A stretch of 64,000 bases of DNA, taken from assembly GCF_900639985.1 (NCBI RefSeq), contig NZ_CAAAIM010000004.1:224807-288806 (forward strand). The letters are read 5' to 3'. Source of the stretch: Legionella rowbothamii (GTDB lineage Bacteria > Pseudomonadota > Gammaproteobacteria > Legionellales > Legionellaceae). The translations under genes and the position numbers were made by a program. The number at the start of each line of letters is the position of its first letter. Within the stretch, counting starts at the first letter, position 1. The notes below the pieces were generated by a model, which was not told the DNA's origin, searched no databases, and saw nothing but the letters and a program-made list of their open reading frames with translations. This document shows, in pieces, positions 34,965 through 45,354 of this stretch.

Positions 34965-37900
34965 ATGAATCCAGCTGTACTTGCATTATTAGAACAAATT
35001 ATTATCAAAAAATGTCTTTTAAATGATTACCCTAAAAAGGGTGTTGTTTTTCTAGCTATTGATGCCTTATTCAATGACCCTAAGTCAAGACAACTAGTAG
35101 CAGCAGCTGTACGCACAGCCACTAAGGATCTAGTTTTCGATTCAACAGCGGGTATTGCATCGCGCGGTTACCTTTTTTCTGGAATGATTGCTAATCAATC
35201 AAATGTAACCGGTGAGCAATTAATACAAAAAGTAAAATCTAAAGGCGATGCGCATTTTGTTCAAATAGATACTAATACAGAATATTCCGCTGATGCTTTA
35301 CAGATTCTTAAAGGCACCGTACAGCCAGGGAAAAAATACCTAATCACCGACGATTTAATTGCTACTGGTGGTTCAGCTCTAACTGCGATTGAGTTGATTC
35401 GTTCTTGTGGGGGGCTGGTTGACAGCCTTTTTGTAATGACTGAATTAGTTGATTTTAATGCCAGAGCTCGATTAAAAGAAGCCGGGGTTGAACTTATTAG
35501 CTTATTACAATTTAACAACGCAGATTTACAAAAATTATTACTCATTCAAAAATGTTATAATCCAGATTTGCCAATACCGATAAGTTATCAATTATCTCAG
35601 CATGCGCAAGCTGTTGATGCTTTTGGTCAGACCGAGCTTAAGGTACATTTAGCTTCCACATCCCCAGTGAAAAAAGAGGCTACGCAACTTGTTTGTCAAG
35701 GACTGTTTGACCCCTTAGTTATCGAGCTAATTGCGCATGAAGCAGAGTCCCATGTTTCAAAACAACCTAGAGGTTATGAAGAAACTAAACAAGGCGCAAT
35801 AAATAGACTAGCAGGGATAGCACATCCTAATGCACCTTCTAGCATCGCTATCTCTATGGAAAATGGATTACGCTATTCTGAAGAAGATAGCTGCTATTAT
35901 GATTTTGTGCATATAGGGGTGAAACAAGGCGATAAGACCATACACCACACTCAAGATTGTTGCAAAGTTTCTACAGATCTAATTGCAAAGGTTAACCCTG
36001 AAGAAACTTGGGGGGAGGCCGCCAAACGTTTAGGACTTGCGCAGCTAGCCAACGATCCGCATCAAGAAAAGCTCTTTGGCGGGGTTTCCAGAGCGGAGCA
36101 TTTATTCCAGGCGTTAACGCAAGCTTTAGGTGCATTGAAACCAGAACTCATGAAACATAAATCTGTGCCGATGGAAGATGTAAGTGCCTGGGTTCGTCTT
36201 AATGATGTAAGGGGACTAAGTAGTTTTGCTAAAAGAGGTATTTTCTTTAGCAGCCCTAATATCTCTTCAATCATGCCATCTATTGATTTATACAACCATG
36301 GCTGCTCAGAGGGTTGGAGTTCTAAAAAAGCTGCCAAAACAGAATTTAAAATCTTTTCCACTGGAGATGCCTTTTCTATCCTCCCCCCAGATATTAAAAT
36401 TAAAAATGCACCTATTACCATTCATGTAGGTCTCGACCATCCCCAATATTCACCGTTGGTATTAATCCATGAAGCCTTGCAATTGTGCCGAAGCGCTTAT
36501 GAACACGGGGCGGGAAAAATCAGCATTGCCTTACCTGAGCAATTTCATCCGATTATGCATCATAATGATTTCAATCTATTGTTACTGCGTTTATTCAAGG
36601 CCAGCGGCGCCCATAAGGTTTATTTTTATGATAAAAATTATAATGGAACCTTAGAAAATACGAAAAATCATTATCACATTAGTAAAGAGGCCTTAGCGAA
36701 TTCATTTCATGCTACATCACAACCTAGCTTAGACGCTCAAATGATGCAGAATATGCGCAACAGTTATTTAGAGCGTGCTTGCATTAAATTTGGTGTAACT
36801 CATGAGCATTCCCCAGTATTATTTTCTCCTGAAATTAAAGAACCATCCCATATATTACTCTGCGGTTCGTCCAATAAAGCTCTAGCGCAAAAAATTGCCG
36901 AAAGAATGCTTGTCCGCGGGGAGAGGGTAAAAATTTACGACATCGAAGGTAAAGGAGAGCAGGCAACTATACCGGAGGGGGTAAAAATTTGTGGTGCAAC
37001 AGTTACCATAGTGCAGTCAACTAGACCTAGTTCCGATGACTTAAGTGAAAGCCAAGAATATCAAACTAATGGAAACATTGCTTATTTTTTTGAAACTCTG
37101 ATGATTGCAAGACAAGCCCATTTGCGGGGCGCCGCAGAGATTAATTTAATTAATCCTTACCAATTTAATTCACGCTCAGACAAAGCCGAGAACAATGTTA
37201 AAGGAAAAACTGGGGCTTATGTGCAGCATAATGGGGATTTGCTCAAGGCTGCAGGTATCACCAAGTTAGTGACTTCAGAATGTCATGATCCCCATACTTT
37301 ATCGGGTACTTATACAGCCAAGGGCATGCAAAGCTCAGGGGTTCCGGCTCTGACAGTTATTGCAAAACAAGTAGTACTAGATTGGTTAAAAGATTCTAAA
37401 CAAGGACAATTACGTCTGGTAACGCCTGATGCTGGGGCAACCAAAAGAACGAATGAATTGACCGATAAATTACAATCAATATTAGGTAAAAAGCTCTGTA
37501 CATCTCGGGTGTTAGGTGAAAAACAAAGAGCATCTCATGAAGATGATAGCGCTTTAATTAAAACTATGAATTCTGGGGGAGTAGAGATTAATGCCGCGGA
37601 TAAATATTTAATTACCGATGATGAAACGGCTACTGGAAGCACTTTATGTCAGGCGATTACTAACCTGAAAAAAAGTGGGGCGCAAGATATTGCGGTAATC
37701 GTGGTGCATAACAACATGCCTTTGGATTGGCTCCAACGTCAATTGTGCTTAGCGAGATTTTTATACCTAGGTGTGAATGACTTGCATTTTAGCGACTCTC
37801 AAGAAATGGGAACTTTAGCCAAAAGTTATGAAGATATGATCCAAACTTATGCACAAAAAGCTCATTTGTCGCAGGAAGAAGTTGAAGCGCAAGTGTTAAC

Positions 37901-38150
37901 ATGGTTTAAGACTAATCTTGGCGAAAGTGGGCTGATAACCGCAGATTTTTCGAATTTTAAATCCATGTTTGCGCAGTTTGATGCAAAAATTAAGGTGCAT
38001 TCATTGGCAGATAAATTTGCAAGCAGGGTGGTGAGCTCGGGAGTAGTAGAATTACCTATGAAAATTGCGGGTAATGAGGGTATTGGCTTTTTCCCCTCGA
38101 AGATCTGTGCAGAGGAGAGCTCTTCTGTTCAGCAATCTTACGCGATGTAA
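34965..38150 (+). CDS. Three-domain fusion: adenine-type phosphoribosyltransferase, YjjX-like NTPase, PRPP-synthase-like domain
   Basis: 1061 residues. Domain 1 (about 1-200): type-I phosphoribosyltransferase with PRPP loop YLITDDLIATGGSALTAIE near 125-143, preceded by VFDSTAGIASRGYLFSGMIA. Domain 2 (about 225-400): KVHLASTSPVKKEATQL and VSKQPRGYEETKQGAINRLAGI match the YjjX/XTPase inosine-xanthosine-triphosphatase family. Domain 3 (about 480-1000): SSNKALAQKIAERMLVRGERV, NLINPYQFNSRSDK and a second PRPP-type loop YLITDDETATGSTLCQAI, plus SGVPALTVIA, resemble ribose-phosphate pyrophosphokinase. Together this would be PRPP synthesis, purine salvage and removal of deaminated nucleotides in one chain. 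A PRPP-forming active site in domain 3 is not proven. Start has TTGAGGAATAAAA upstream. Confidence 0.78.
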   Translation: MNPAVLALLEQIIIKKCLLNDYPKKGVVFLAIDALFNDPKSRQLVAAAVRTATKDLVFDSTAGIASRGYLFSGMIANQSNVTGEQLIQKVKSKGDAHFVQIDTNTEYSADALQILKGTVQPGKKYLITDDLIATGGSALTAIELIRSCGGLVDSLFVMTELVDFNARARLKEAGVELISLLQFNNADLQKLLLIQKCYNPDLPIPISYQLSQHAQAVDAFGQTELKVHLASTSPVKKEATQLVCQGLFDPLVIELIAHEAESHVSKQPRGYEETKQGAINRLAGIAHPNAPSSIAISMENGLRYSEEDSCYYDFVHIGVKQGDKTIHHTQDCCKVSTDLIAKVNPEETWGEAAKRLGLAQLANDPHQEKLFGGVSRAEHLFQALTQALGALKPELMKHKSVPMEDVSAWVRLNDVRGLSSFAKRGIFFSSPNISSIMPSIDLYNHGCSEGWSSKKAAKTEFKIFSTGDAFSILPPDIKIKNAPITIHVGLDHPQYSPLVLIHEALQLCRSAYEHGAGKISIALPEQFHPIMHHNDFNLLLLRLFKASGAHKVYFYDKNYNGTLENTKNHYHISKEALANSFHATSQPSLDAQMMQNMRNSYLERACIKFGVTHEHSPVLFSPEIKEPSHILLCGSSNKALAQKIAERMLVRGERVKIYDIEGKGEQATIPEGVKICGATVTIVQSTRPSSDDLSESQEYQTNGNIAYFFETLMIARQAHLRGAAEINLINPYQFNSRSDKAENNVKGKTGAYVQHNGDLLKAAGITKLVTSECHDPHTLSGTYTAKGMQSSGVPALTVIAKQVVLDWLKDSKQGQLRLVTPDAGATKRTNELTDKLQSILGKKLCTSRVLGEKQRASHEDDSALIKTMNSGGVEINAADKYLITDDETATGSTLCQAITNLKKSGAQDIAVIVVHNNMPLDWLQRQLCLARFLYLGVNDLHFSDSQEMGTLAKSYEDMIQTYAQKAHLSQEEVEAQVLTWFKTNLGESGLITADFSNFKSMFAQFDAKIKVHSLADKFASRVVSSGVVELPMKIAGNEGIGFFPSKICAEESSSVQQSYAM

Positions 38151-38171
38151 TAAGCCCAATCGTGAACGGAG

Positions 38172-38189
38172 GTCGGGCGATGGCCCGAC
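38172..38189 (+). repeat. Copy 4 of the GTCGGG..CCCGAC hairpin repeat
   Basis: GTCGGGCGATGGCCCGAC followed by ATTTCTTTTTT, 22 nt after the fusion gene. The T-run makes this copy the best candidate for an intrinsic terminator. Confidence 0.65.
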
Positions 38190-38263
38190 ATTTCTTTTTT
38201 TCATCCCCAAATCTAACTCAGATTAATTTACAAATTCTCGCTCAGTACCTTTGAGGGCTATAC

Positions 38264-40840
38264 CTACATATCATGTTCAATAAATTTCCACATCAATTTC
38301 TTTTTAATAAGCTCTACTACAAATAAATATCCAAACGTAGCTATCACTAAAAAAAGGAAATACAGCGGTGGTAATGGAACAAATCCCCAGAACTTGGCAA
38401 AGGGGCTAAATGGCAGCCAAATGCCAATAAAAACCACCATTAATACCATGATCGTCAAAGGCAAGCTCGGTTTGCTTTGCCAGGGGTTTTTAGCCGTACG
38501 AATCACAAAAATTACCAATGTTTGGGTTGCAAGTGACTCGACAAACCAACCTGTTTGAAACAACGACTCCGAGGCAGAAAAAAACTTTAACATTACGAAG
38601 AAGGTTAAAAAATCAAAAGCAGAGCTTATTGGACCGATAGAAAACATGAATTTGCGAATCACATCAAGATTTAGATGTCTGCGCTTGTGGATAAAACGCT
38701 GATCGACATGATCCGTAGGAATAGTGATTTGAGATATATCATACAGCAAATTATTCAAAAGGATTTGCGTAGGCAGCATAGGTAAAAAGGGTAAAAATAA
38801 AACAGAGCCGGCCATGCTCAACATATTGCCAAAATTAGAGCTGGTGCCCATCATGAGATATTTCATGACATTTCCAATGGACTTGCGTCCTTCTATGATT
38901 CCATTTAATAGCACTTTTAAGTGACGTTTTAATAAAATAATATCGGCTGCTTCGCGGGCAATATCTACTGCATCGGCAACCGAAATACCTACATCTGCCG
39001 CATGTAATGATGGAGCGTCATTAATACCATCTCCGAGATAACCAACCACATGATTACGAGCTCTCAGTGCTCTGATAATTCGTTGTTTCTGCATAGGAGA
39101 AATACGAGCAAAAATATCGATTTCTTCTGCCAATTGTTCTAAGGCAGGATCGGTGACGTGTTCTAATTCTTCTCCGAGTAAAATTCGGCTTGCATCTATC
39201 CCTACCTCTGTACAAACATGCCGCGCCACCAGGTCATTATCCCCAGTTAAAATTTTGATTTTTACGCCTTCCCTTTGTAATTCTTTTATAACCTCAGGAG
39301 TATCATTGAGCGGGGGATCAATAAAGGCGAGAAATCCAGATAAAATTAACTCTTTTTCATCGTGATGATTATATGTGGATTTTTTAATCATTCTATTATA
39401 GGCAACCGTTAATACCCTATATCCTTCGCGACTTAAGGAGAGAAAAACTGACTCACATTGCGTGCGTGTCTCCTCATCTAATGTTTGTATTTTGCCGTCA
39501 ATATCATAATGGGTGCACAGTTTCATAACATGTTCTGGAGCACCCTTGGTGATGAGAATAGGGATATCATTTTTATCTACAATTACACTGGAACAGCGGC
39601 GTTCAAAATCAAAAGGAATTTCATCGAGTTTATGGTAAGGCTGAATATCGGGATGGTCATGTTTTAAAATGGCAATGTCTAAGGGATTGATATTGGCTTT
39701 TTTTAATACAGCAACGTTAAAAGGACTGGCAATTTCTGTTATAAACAAACTGTTGAGATAAGCTAGTAACATCACATGTTCTGATTTTTTTCCTAAAGGA
39801 TCGATGTATCGCTCTAGAATCATATCCCCACTAGTCAATGTTCCTGTTTTATCGCTACATAAAATATCAATACTTCCCAAATTTTGAATGGCAGATAAAT
39901 TTTTAACAATGACTTTTTTCTTGGACATACGAACAGCCCCCGTAGCTAGAGTCACTGTGGTAATCATGGGCAATAATTCAGGCGTCAGCCCCACTGCGAG
40001 TGCTACTGCGAATAATAATGATTCCAGTAAAGGCCTCGCCATAGAAATATTGATTGCAAAGACCAATATCACCAGAAAAAATACCATCTTCATAATAAAG
40101 GCACCAAAACGAGTGATACCTTTTTCAAATTCTGTATATGGAGGTTTTTTTCTGAGACTCTCGGCAATGTTTCCAAATAAGGTTTGTTCCCCAGTGTTTA
40201 CTACAATTGCGGTTGCAGTGCCTCCAATAATAGAAGACCCCAAAAATACTGCATTGATGGCCTCAACCAGATTTTTTGGACTACTATCCAGTTGGACAGC
40301 TTCTTTCTCAATGGGGAGTGATTCTCCGGTGAGGGCTGCCTGATGGACGTGCAAATCCTTAGCACTTAATAGTAGGGCATCAGCAGGAACCATGTTACCT
40401 GCAATCAGTTGAATTATATCACCCGGGACTAATTCCTTGGAGGGAATAGTACACCATTGGCCATCTCGCAAAACATTTGTAGATGCCGCAATCTGTTCTT
40501 GGAGGGTTCTCACCGCGACCAGAGCACGGTGACTTTGAAAATAATCTAGGCCAATGCTGATGATGATGATTGTTGCGACGATGCTGGCATTGAGAAAATT
40601 TCCTATAAACGCAGATATTAGTGCTGCAAACAGTAGGATAGCAACCAGTGGGTTGGTGGAGTGGGAAATGGCTTCTAAAATAACCGAATGAGAAGGTTTT
40701 GTAATAATCTCGTTGGTGCTATAACGAGTTAATCGCTCCTTTACTTGCGCTCTTGTAAGTCCCTCTGCAGAGCTATCAAGCTGAGAAAGCACTTGTTTTT
40801 TATCAAGTGTTGTTAAAAGTTTAAGATCCATTCTCGTCAT
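38264..40840 (-). CDS. MgtA-type magnesium-translocating P-type ATPase
   Basis: 858 residues, P3B type. Seen: phosphorylation site LCSDKTGTLTSGDM, actuator AALTGESLPIE, TLPMI-region ALAVGLTPELLPMITT, the hinge GDGINDAPSLHAADVGISV, and the C-terminal LLNNLLYDISQITIPTDHVD typical of Mg2+ ATPases (DQ/ND metal ligands). It imports Mg2+ into the cytoplasm. No clear leader with an mgtL-type control is seen upstream. ATG 40840 chosen; a nearby in-frame Met gives nearly the same protein. Confidence 0.9.
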   Translation of the reverse strand: MTRMDLKLLTTLDKKQVLSQLDSSAEGLTRAQVKERLTRYSTNEIITKPSHSVILEAISHSTNPLVAILLFAALISAFIGNFLNASIVATIIIISIGLDYFQSHRALVAVRTLQEQIAASTNVLRDGQWCTIPSKELVPGDIIQLIAGNMVPADALLLSAKDLHVHQAALTGESLPIEKEAVQLDSSPKNLVEAINAVFLGSSIIGGTATAIVVNTGEQTLFGNIAESLRKKPPYTEFEKGITRFGAFIMKMVFFLVILVFAINISMARPLLESLLFAVALAVGLTPELLPMITTVTLATGAVRMSKKKVIVKNLSAIQNLGSIDILCSDKTGTLTSGDMILERYIDPLGKKSEHVMLLAYLNSLFITEIASPFNVAVLKKANINPLDIAILKHDHPDIQPYHKLDEIPFDFERRCSSVIVDKNDIPILITKGAPEHVMKLCTHYDIDGKIQTLDEETRTQCESVFLSLSREGYRVLTVAYNRMIKKSTYNHHDEKELILSGFLAFIDPPLNDTPEVIKELQREGVKIKILTGDNDLVARHVCTEVGIDASRILLGEELEHVTDPALEQLAEEIDIFARISPMQKQRIIRALRARNHVVGYLGDGINDAPSLHAADVGISVADAVDIAREAADIILLKRHLKVLLNGIIEGRKSIGNVMKYLMMGTSSNFGNMLSMAGSVLFLPFLPMLPTQILLNNLLYDISQITIPTDHVDQRFIHKRRHLNLDVIRKFMFSIGPISSAFDFLTFFVMLKFFSASESLFQTGWFVESLATQTLVIFVIRTAKNPWQSKPSLPLTIMVLMVVFIGIWLPFSPFAKFWGFVPLPPLYFLFLVIATFGYLFVVELIKKKLMWKFIEHDM

Positions 40841-41088
40841 TTTCTTCTTTTAAAATTACACATGTTAGGGGCTACAAACCAAGTTACGTGTTTATTTACC
40901 ATTGCCACAGGTATTTTTTAAATTTATCAAGCTGCTTAAGCTGTTTCTTCAAACCCCATCCGCTTTTTATTCATTCCATTGAATCATAGAACCGACATCC
41001 TAAATAGAGTTACTTATAGTCATTAAAACTGCTTTAGACCTCAGACCTTTTCCCCTGTGAAGGAGAGCTGGACCTGTGTTGCAGGAGG
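40841..41088. other. Non-coding gap after the magnesium ATPase start
   Basis: AT-rich region between the ATPase and the Hsp20 remnant. No gene or clear promoter was identified. A short GC-rich stretch (41050-41080) might be transcribed, but its structure is unclear. Confidence 0.35.
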
Positions 41089-41255
41089 TTAAGCTTTTTC
41101 AACCTTGACTTCACGTGACTGATTGTTCTTCTCTGATTTTTTGAGAATATTTACCGATAACCTCCCTTTTTTAAAGGGTGCTGTGGCTTTGCTCGAATTT
41201 GCTCATGTGTTCATGCGAAATTGGAGTGTTTTTTCCATTTATTTAAATTACTCAT
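41089..41255 (-). pseudogene. Hsp20 small heat-shock gene remnant
   Basis: On the minus strand a ribosome site AAGGGAGAT precedes ATG 41255 and MSNLNKWKKHSNFA, the start of a cytoplasmic Hsp20, which then stops. A second frame supplies GRLSVNILKKSEKNNQSREV ending VKVEKA-stop at 41089, the typical LxVxLPK...IxVxV C-terminal end. The middle of the alpha-crystallin domain is deleted. So this is a dead gene. Confidence 0.6.
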
Positions 41256-41518
41256 TTTTATATCTCCCTTACGTTAAGTATAAAAAATTACTAAGAAATT
41301 TAGGGAACTCATGAAACATGATTTATTTTTGTGCAGGGCTATAAAGGTTCATAATGAGTGATTTTAGACTAGACTTTTATTATTATAAAATCAAGAAAAA
41401 TAGGATCTGAGCTTTATAGTAAGATTGCTATAGAAACTCATAGGTCTTACTGCCTGACATTGTTGGGTTTTTGTCAATGATTGGATATTTATTTTGAATT
41501 CTTTGAGATAGAGAACTT

Positions 41519-41581
41519 GTGGACAGATTTATTGATCGGCAGCATGCAGGGGTTATTCTGGCGAGATTTCTTTCTGATTAG
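41519..41581 (+). pseudogene. N-terminal stump of a phosphoribosyltransferase
   Basis: GTG 41519 opens VDRFIDRQHAGVILARFLSD then TAG. The FxDRxxAGxxLAxxL pattern is the usual first helix of phosphoribosyltransferase-domain proteins. Only 20 codons are left. Weak evidence on its own. Confidence 0.4.
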
Positions 41582-41668
41582 GCTCTAAAAGAGGTTAATG
41601 AAGACCTTAATGCAATTTGCTGAATCAACTGTTATCGTTATCAATTAAATGGAGGTTTTACCTACTAA

Positions 41669-43549
41669 ATGAATAGTGCAAACGTAATAACTAACTTAGT
41701 GAACTTTTTAAAATCTAAATGGCAGTCTTTTATTGCTTTGCTTTCTCTAATTGCCATTACTATCTTTCTTATCTTAAGTTCTTTAAATACGCCTTTTACA
41801 AATTTTCCTTTATTATGTTTAATCGTTATTGGAGGAGTACCATTATTTTTGCAAATTATTTTAAAATTGCTAAGAGGAAATTTTGGCGCTGATTCTCTCG
41901 CTGCGATTGCTTTAATCACCGGTATTATTTTACAAGAATATTTAGCTGCCTCGCTAATTATTCTTATGTTAGCCAGTGGTCAAACCCTAGAGCGTTTTGC
42001 GCTGCGTAAAGCCTCTTCAGTTTTATTAGCATTAGCCAAACGCATGCCCTCTATTGCTCATCGGAAGATTAACAGTGAAATTAAAGATATTCCCTTAGTC
42101 GACATTAATATTAACGATGAAATAGTTATTTATCCCCATGAAACTTGCCCAGTGGATGGCTTTGTAATTGAAGGTAATGGTTCAATGGACGAGTCTTATC
42201 TTACGGGAGAGCCGTATCAAATTTCTAAGGCGCCCGGTGCATCCGTTTTATCGGGGGCTATCAATGGAGAGTCGGTACTCGTCATTAAAGCAACCAAGCT
42301 ACCAGTGGATTCAAGATATGCGGTTATTGTAAAAGTATTAGAAGAAGCCGAACAAAAACGACCCTCAATTCGCAGGTTGGGTGATCAAATTGGAGCTATT
42401 TTTGCGCCTGTAGCACTTTTATTTGCTGCGGGCACTTGGTATTTTACAAATGATGCCATTCGTTTTCTTGCGGTGCTAGTTATTGCAACACCATGTCCTT
42501 TATTAATTGCTATTCCTATTACGATTATTAGTGCTATTTCACGAGCTGCGAAACAAGCTATTATCATAAAAGACCCTATTGTTTTGGAACAGCTACCTAC
42601 TTGTAAAACCGCTATTTTTGACAAAACAGGAACACTGACCTACGGAAAACCAACGTTAACCGAAGTTTATACTACTCAAAATTATACCAAAGAACAAATA
42701 CTGCAATATGTGGGTAGCCTTGAGCGTTATTCAAAACATCCTCTTGCTAGCGCAGTAATTAAAGCAACAGAAGAGCGCCATATTCACTTAATAGAATCGA
42801 CAAATGTATCGGAGAAACCGGGACAAGGTTTAGAAGGTATCATTAATCATCGAAAAGTGAGCGTTATGAGCCGAAAAAAATTACTGGAAATGATGCCTGA
42901 ATGTAAGTCATTACTTCCTCCTGTTTCTCCAGGTTTAGAATGCATTATTTTGCTAGATAGCCAATACGCGGCAACTTTACATTTTCATGATTTACCACGA
43001 GCAGAAAGTAAATCATTTATTAGTCATTTGACGCCAGCCCATCAATTTAAAAGAATTATGTTAGTTTCCGGAGACCGAGAATCCGAGGTTAATTATTTAG
43101 CCAAATTAATTCCATTTACAGAAATATATTCTTCTCAAAGCCCTGAACAAAAATTAGCTATTGTGCGTAGTGAAAGAAAAAAAGCTCCGACTGTTTTCAT
43201 GGGAGATGGTATCAATGATGCCCCCGCGTTAACTGCAGCCACTGTAGGCATTGCTTTTGGGCAAAATAGTAATGTTACTGCTGAAGCAGCAGGCGCTGTT
43301 ATTATGGAAAACACATTAAGCAAAGTGGATGAATTACTCCATCTAAGTATCAATACGAGAAATATTGCAGCGCAAAGTGCTTTTGGAGGAATGTTCTTGA
43401 GCCTTGTAGGAATGGGATTCGCAGCGGCTGGTTTTATAAGCCCAGTTGTGGGTGCAATTCTTCAAGAATGCATTGATATTCTTGCGATTGTTAATGCATT
43501 ACGCTTGGCTTTTGGCTCTAAAATTAAAATTGATTTACCGAATCGTTAA
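41669..43549 (+). CDS. Heavy-metal P1B-type ATPase (CPL motif)
   Basis: 626 residues. Seen: actuator GSMDESYLTGEPYQISK, membrane motif TPCPLLIAIP (a CPL variant of the P1B metal-binding CPx motif), phosphorylation site FDKTGTLTYGKP, the HP locus SKHPLASAV, and VFMGDGINDAPALTAATVGIAF. It lacks an N-terminal metal-binding domain. Export of Zn, Cd or Co is typical of relatives, but the ion cannot be set from sequence. Start ATG 41669 with GGAGG 13 nt upstream. It lies in a zone of decayed genes. Confidence 0.88.
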   Translation: MNSANVITNLVNFLKSKWQSFIALLSLIAITIFLILSSLNTPFTNFPLLCLIVIGGVPLFLQIILKLLRGNFGADSLAAIALITGIILQEYLAASLIILMLASGQTLERFALRKASSVLLALAKRMPSIAHRKINSEIKDIPLVDININDEIVIYPHETCPVDGFVIEGNGSMDESYLTGEPYQISKAPGASVLSGAINGESVLVIKATKLPVDSRYAVIVKVLEEAEQKRPSIRRLGDQIGAIFAPVALLFAAGTWYFTNDAIRFLAVLVIATPCPLLIAIPITIISAISRAAKQAIIIKDPIVLEQLPTCKTAIFDKTGTLTYGKPTLTEVYTTQNYTKEQILQYVGSLERYSKHPLASAVIKATEERHIHLIESTNVSEKPGQGLEGIINHRKVSVMSRKKLLEMMPECKSLLPPVSPGLECIILLDSQYAATLHFHDLPRAESKSFISHLTPAHQFKRIMLVSGDRESEVNYLAKLIPFTEIYSSQSPEQKLAIVRSERKKAPTVFMGDGINDAPALTAATVGIAFGQNSNVTAEAAGAVIMENTLSKVDELLHLSINTRNIAAQSAFGGMFLSLVGMGFAAAGFISPVVGAILQECIDILAIVNALRLAFGSKIKIDLPNR

Positions 43550-43622
43550 AAAAGATATTAATTTAATAGGCGCTTATGAACATTATTTTTTCATTTCCTG
43601 GAAATAAAGATTTGCGTATCAT

Positions 43623-43766
43623 ATGAGCGAAGCTGAGCGTATTTCTACAGCATTAGCTGAGCTATCCACTAAACAAAGTGCGGAAACGACAAATGCAATA
43701 GGAATGGATGAAAACACAATTACCAGCAAGCAAGGTGGTGGCATTGATAAAAAGCCCGCATTTTGA
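43623..43766 (+). pseudogene. DinD/Bro-N-type C-terminal fragment
   Basis: 47 codons beginning MSEAERISTALAELSTKQSA and ending KQGGGIDKKPAF. The ETTxAxG....EN.I...KGGGIAKK pattern resembles the C-terminal tail of DinD-like and phage antirepressor proteins. Only the tail is left, truncated. The gap 43550-44175 holds this and the next remnant and no intact gene. Confidence 0.3.
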
Positions 43767-43969
43767 AGCCAGTTATCGGTGGCGATTTTGCGGCCTGTGC
43801 GCCTACGGCTTGATGATAATCGGATTAATGTAGTCGAAAGTTTAAGCAGTGAAATGGCTATTTAGCAAGCCCTATAAATGGGAAATCATTCGAATTTGTA
43901 AACTTTTAGTCGCAACTCTAAAAAAAACAATTTGCAACGGGTTGGAATGACCCTCTACCGCGAATTGCC

Positions 43970-44101
43970 TGTTTGGGCTTTGACTTTATGGTAGAGGCGC
44001 TTAATAAAAATATTTGGTTACTGGAAGTGAATCATAGCCCCGTTATTTACTATTTTATACCGTCTCTTTTGGGAGCAGGTGCTCCAACAGTTTGTTTATA
44101 A
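43970..44101 (+). pseudogene. Tubulin-tyrosine-ligase-like C-terminal remnant
   Basis: A frame with no start, CLGFDFMVEALNKNIWLLEV then NHSPVIYY, matches the ATP-grasp end of TTL-family ligases (GxDFMLxxxxxxWLLEVNxxP). Upstream frames carry further disrupted fragments (ILRPVRLRLDDNRINV). The gene is dead. Confidence 0.45.
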
Positions 44102-44175
44102 GCAGCCTTCAGATTTTATTGCGCTAGACTAAATCACTAGGAGTGATGGGGAATAAGAACACTAAAAAATAGTGA

Positions 44176-45306
44176 TCTAAAGGTTTACCTTCTAATTTTC
44201 GCTTATATAATCCAGGTGGATCTACATATGTAACTTTAACTAATCCAATTTATAGTAATTCCAATAAAACAGTAACTTTTAATACAAATATATCACTTAG
44301 CTTCAGTACGGTTTATCAGATTATTCTCCCTGACCCAGAGAATATTACGAGTGCCGAAGGTGTGGCTTTAAGCGCTGGGGGTACAATAAGCTCTTTTACA
44401 ACTGCATCAGCAGGTTTCCTCTGCGCTCAAACTTGGGTCTTAAATGCTGGTAATAATACGATCAGCGCTTGTTCTTCAGATAGTGCAAGTGGCGCCATAG
44501 TTTCATGTAGTGGAAGTAATATGGCTGTTACTGGGGCACCATTGAATAATCCAACAGCTATGATATGGAATGGTTTGTTATTGTCCATAACCAATGCTAG
44601 CGGTAGTAATCCTTTAGTTGTAATTGATACAGTTAACAACCCGTCACCGCCTTTTACTGCATCGGCAACAGGAAGTAATATGTCTAGCCCAACTGGCCTT
44701 GCTGCTTTAAATGGTTTCGGATGGATTGCAAATGGTGACAGCACTCTGACTTATTGTACATCGGCGCAAACAGGTAATGCTTGGAGTGGGTGTAGTGTTG
44801 CTACGCCAACCAATTATTCAGCAACCACTACTAGTATCAGCGTTATAAGCGGTGTTCTTAGCAACCCCAATGCTGCAGGTGTACTTTATACAGCTAATAC
44901 TACGTCTAATTCAATTAGTGCCTGTCCAATTACCAACTTTATTACCATCCCTACGTGTACTGATGCAGGAGGTAGTGGTTTTAATCAACCAACATTTGTA
45001 GGTGGAAGAGTCGTCACTTTTGGGTCCTCTTATTATGTGCTGATTACCAATAAAGGTAATAGTACGGTATTAAGATGCACATTTGATAATCAAACTTTTA
45101 TGTTAAGTAATTGCACTCCTACTGGATCTAACTTTAATCAGCCGGTATCTATTTATGAATCGGACAATGGATTTGCTTATATTACAAACCAAGTTGATAA
45201 TTCTATCACTATCTGTACAGATACCGATGGAGTATTAACTAATTGCAATAATACAGGCGGAGATTTTAATGCTCCCGTTGCAACAATAGTGGGAACTTGT
45301 GGTTAG
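44176..45306 (+). pseudogene. Exported NHL/propeller-like repeat protein, 5'-truncated
   Basis: The frame is open from 44176 after TGA but has no ATG or signal peptide; GTG 44362 has no ribosome site. The visible part has repeats with the pattern Ala/Gly-N-T-I-S-x-C then C-x-x-x-G-S-G/N (NNTISACSSDSASGAIVSCSG; SNSISACPITNFITIPTC; DNSITICTDTDGVLTNC), typical of secreted Legionella beta-propeller proteins. The C-terminus is complete and a terminator follows. Loss of the start and leader means it is probably not made. Confidence 0.6.
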
Positions 45307-45354
45307 CTGATTTTTGCTTGCAATTTATGGTTAAAATAATGCTCTTTTATTAAG

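Noticed and set aside
40841..41088. mgtL-like leader peptide controlling the magnesium ATPase
   Set aside because: No proline-rich short frame or alternative hairpins were found.
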